From DASUPK01 sp036265435 (lineage in GTDB: Bacteria; Actinomycetota; Thermoleophilia; Solirubrobacterales; 70-9), in contig DATAPB010000179.1 in NCBI GenBank assembly GCA_036265435.1, positions 1 through 6,228 on the forward strand: DNA of 6,228 bases, given 5' to 3'. A program made the position numbers and the translations under genes. Position 1 is the stretch's first letter. The number at the start of each line of letters is the position of its first letter. The notes under the pieces are model-generated. The model made no database searches and was not told the origin of the DNA. It saw nothing but the letters and a program-made list of their open reading frames with translations. Of the stretch, positions 5,494 through 6,228 are shown piece after piece.

Positions 5494-6228
5494 ATGGCGT
5501 CGCAGAACGAGGTGCCCAGCGAAGTCGAGGCCGTACTCTCCTCGCCGAAGATCGAGCCCGTCCCCCAGACCCTCGAGGAGGCGCGCGAAGCCCCCGGAAG
5601 GGCCGACAGGATCGCCGAGATCGAGAAGCGGATCGAGGACGAGGGGATCGAGTACGTCTTCTTCCAGCAGATCTCGATCAGCGGCCACATCAACGGCAAG
5701 GGTGTCGTGGCGAGCTGGTTCCCGAAGGTGGCGGCTCGTGGCTATCAGCTCGTCTATGGAGCCACGGCCGACCTGTTCACTGATCGCCAGGGCAACTACA
5801 TCGGCTTCGGGCCGCAGGAATCGGAGCTGGCCGCGATGGCCGACCTCGCCACCTTCGAGGTCCTGCCCTGGGACCCGCGGGTGGCCCGGGTCTACTGCGA
5901 CTGCTACGACACCGAGACGGGGGAGCTGCTCGACGCGGACCCGCGCCAGAACCTGAAGCGGGTCGCCCACGACGTCGAGGAGGAGCTCGGCTACTCCTTT
6001 CTCTGCGGGATCGAGCCGGAGATGATGTGGATGAAGATCCCCGAGCCCGGCGAGGAGCCCGAGGGCGTCACCAAACCCTGGTGCTACCACATCAACCAGT
6101 TCGAGCAGCTGCAGCCGGTGATCCTCGACGTGGTCGCCTACGGCAAGGCGATGGGCCTCGACATGAGCTACGGCGACCACGAGGACGCACCCGGGCAGCT
6201 CGAGCTCAACTTCCGCTTCGACCGCGCG
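5494..6228 (+). CDS. glnT: Glutamine synthetase-family ligase, GlnT/GmaS-like, 3' end beyond window
   Basis: The frame is open from ATG 5494 to the last base (245 codons, no stop), so perhaps half of the protein is present. The family joins ammonia or an amine to glutamate using ATP. Residues 1-50 are a charged, probably helical extension; the beta-grasp domain follows from about 52 (IEYVFFQQISISGHINGKG) to 140, with LPWDPRVARVYCD at 124-136. The catalytic domain starts with GIEPEMMW, where E174 and E176 match E129 and E131 of enterobacterial enzyme. DHEDAPGQLELNF supplies E230 and E237, matching E212 and E220, so the n1 metal site is complete. The DHEDxxGQxExxF form is typical of type III GlnT and gamma-glutamylmethylamide synthetase. 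Where classical enzymes have D50 (FDGSS), this one reads VYGAT, so the usual ammonium-binding aspartate seems missing (alignment by eye). The remaining motifs lie outside. Family is firm; ammonia versus methylamine or another amine is open. Confidence 0.9.
   Translation, partial: MASQNEVPSEVEAVLSSPKIEPVPQTLEEAREAPGRADRIAEIEKRIEDEGIEYVFFQQISISGHINGKGVVASWFPKVAARGYQLVYGATADLFTDRQGNYIGFGPQESELAAMADLATFEVLPWDPRVARVYCDCYDTETGELLDADPRQNLKRVAHDVEEELGYSFLCGIEPEMMWMKIPEPGEEPEGVTKPWCYHINQFEQLQPVILDVVAYGKAMGLDMSYGDHEDAPGQLELNFRFDRA

Noticed and set aside
5440..6180. 246-residue minus-strand frame and 176-residue plus-strand frame (5426-5956) over the last gene
   Set aside because: Both overlap the glutamine synthetase-like frame, which has a strong ribosome site and catalytic motifs; the others are Arg/Ser- or Leu/Val-rich shadows.

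Overview
This is GC-rich bacterial DNA. The codon use, GTG/TTG starts, several starts without a Shine-Dalgarno and the mix of families suggest an actinobacterial-type genome, possibly Thermoleophilia. That placement is inferred from style, not from a marker gene. The window holds seven protein genes and two AT-rich regulatory intergenic stretches. Both end genes run off the window. I see no RNA genes, mobile elements, repeats arrays or CRISPR.

Layout. (1) 1-741 (+): the 3' part of an R2-like ligand-binding oxidase (ferritin-like di-metal protein); the window opens on the codon matching the cross-link valine of the mycobacterial protein. (2) 766-1029 (-): a 3Fe-4S/4Fe-4S ferredoxin, downstream in the same direction as (3) 1072-2211 (-), a class V alanine/serine-glyoxylate-type aminotransferase. 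(4) 2299-3243 (+): a LysR regulator resembling CbbR, divergent from the aminotransferase. (5) 3255-4214 (-): a class II phosphoribulokinase-like kinase, downstream of (6) 4261-5280 (-), a malyl-CoA/beta-methylmalyl-CoA lyase. (7) 5494-6228 (+, incomplete): a glutamine synthetase-family protein of the GlnT/gamma-glutamylmethylamide synthetase type, divergent from the lyase.

How it may fit together. The lyase makes or uses glyoxylate, and the aminotransferase consumes glyoxylate to give glycine. The GlnT/GmaS family loads ammonia or methylamine onto glutamate. Lyase plus glyoxylate aminotransferase are two serine-cycle steps, so a C1 or methylated-amine assimilation locus is a reasonable reading. 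The phosphoribulokinase-like protein and CbbR-like regulator instead point to Calvin-type chemistry, yet no RuBisCO is visible here.

The most useful observation is regulatory. The two divergent intergenic regions (2212-2298 and 5281-5493) carry closely similar AT-rich sites, CCAATCAATAGGTAAT and CCAATTCATTAGGTGAAT. The second contains a perfect T-N11-A dyad of the LysR type, and one site lies against the lysR gene itself. This links the aminotransferase, regulator, lyase-kinase pair and glutamine synthetase-like gene into one probable regulon.
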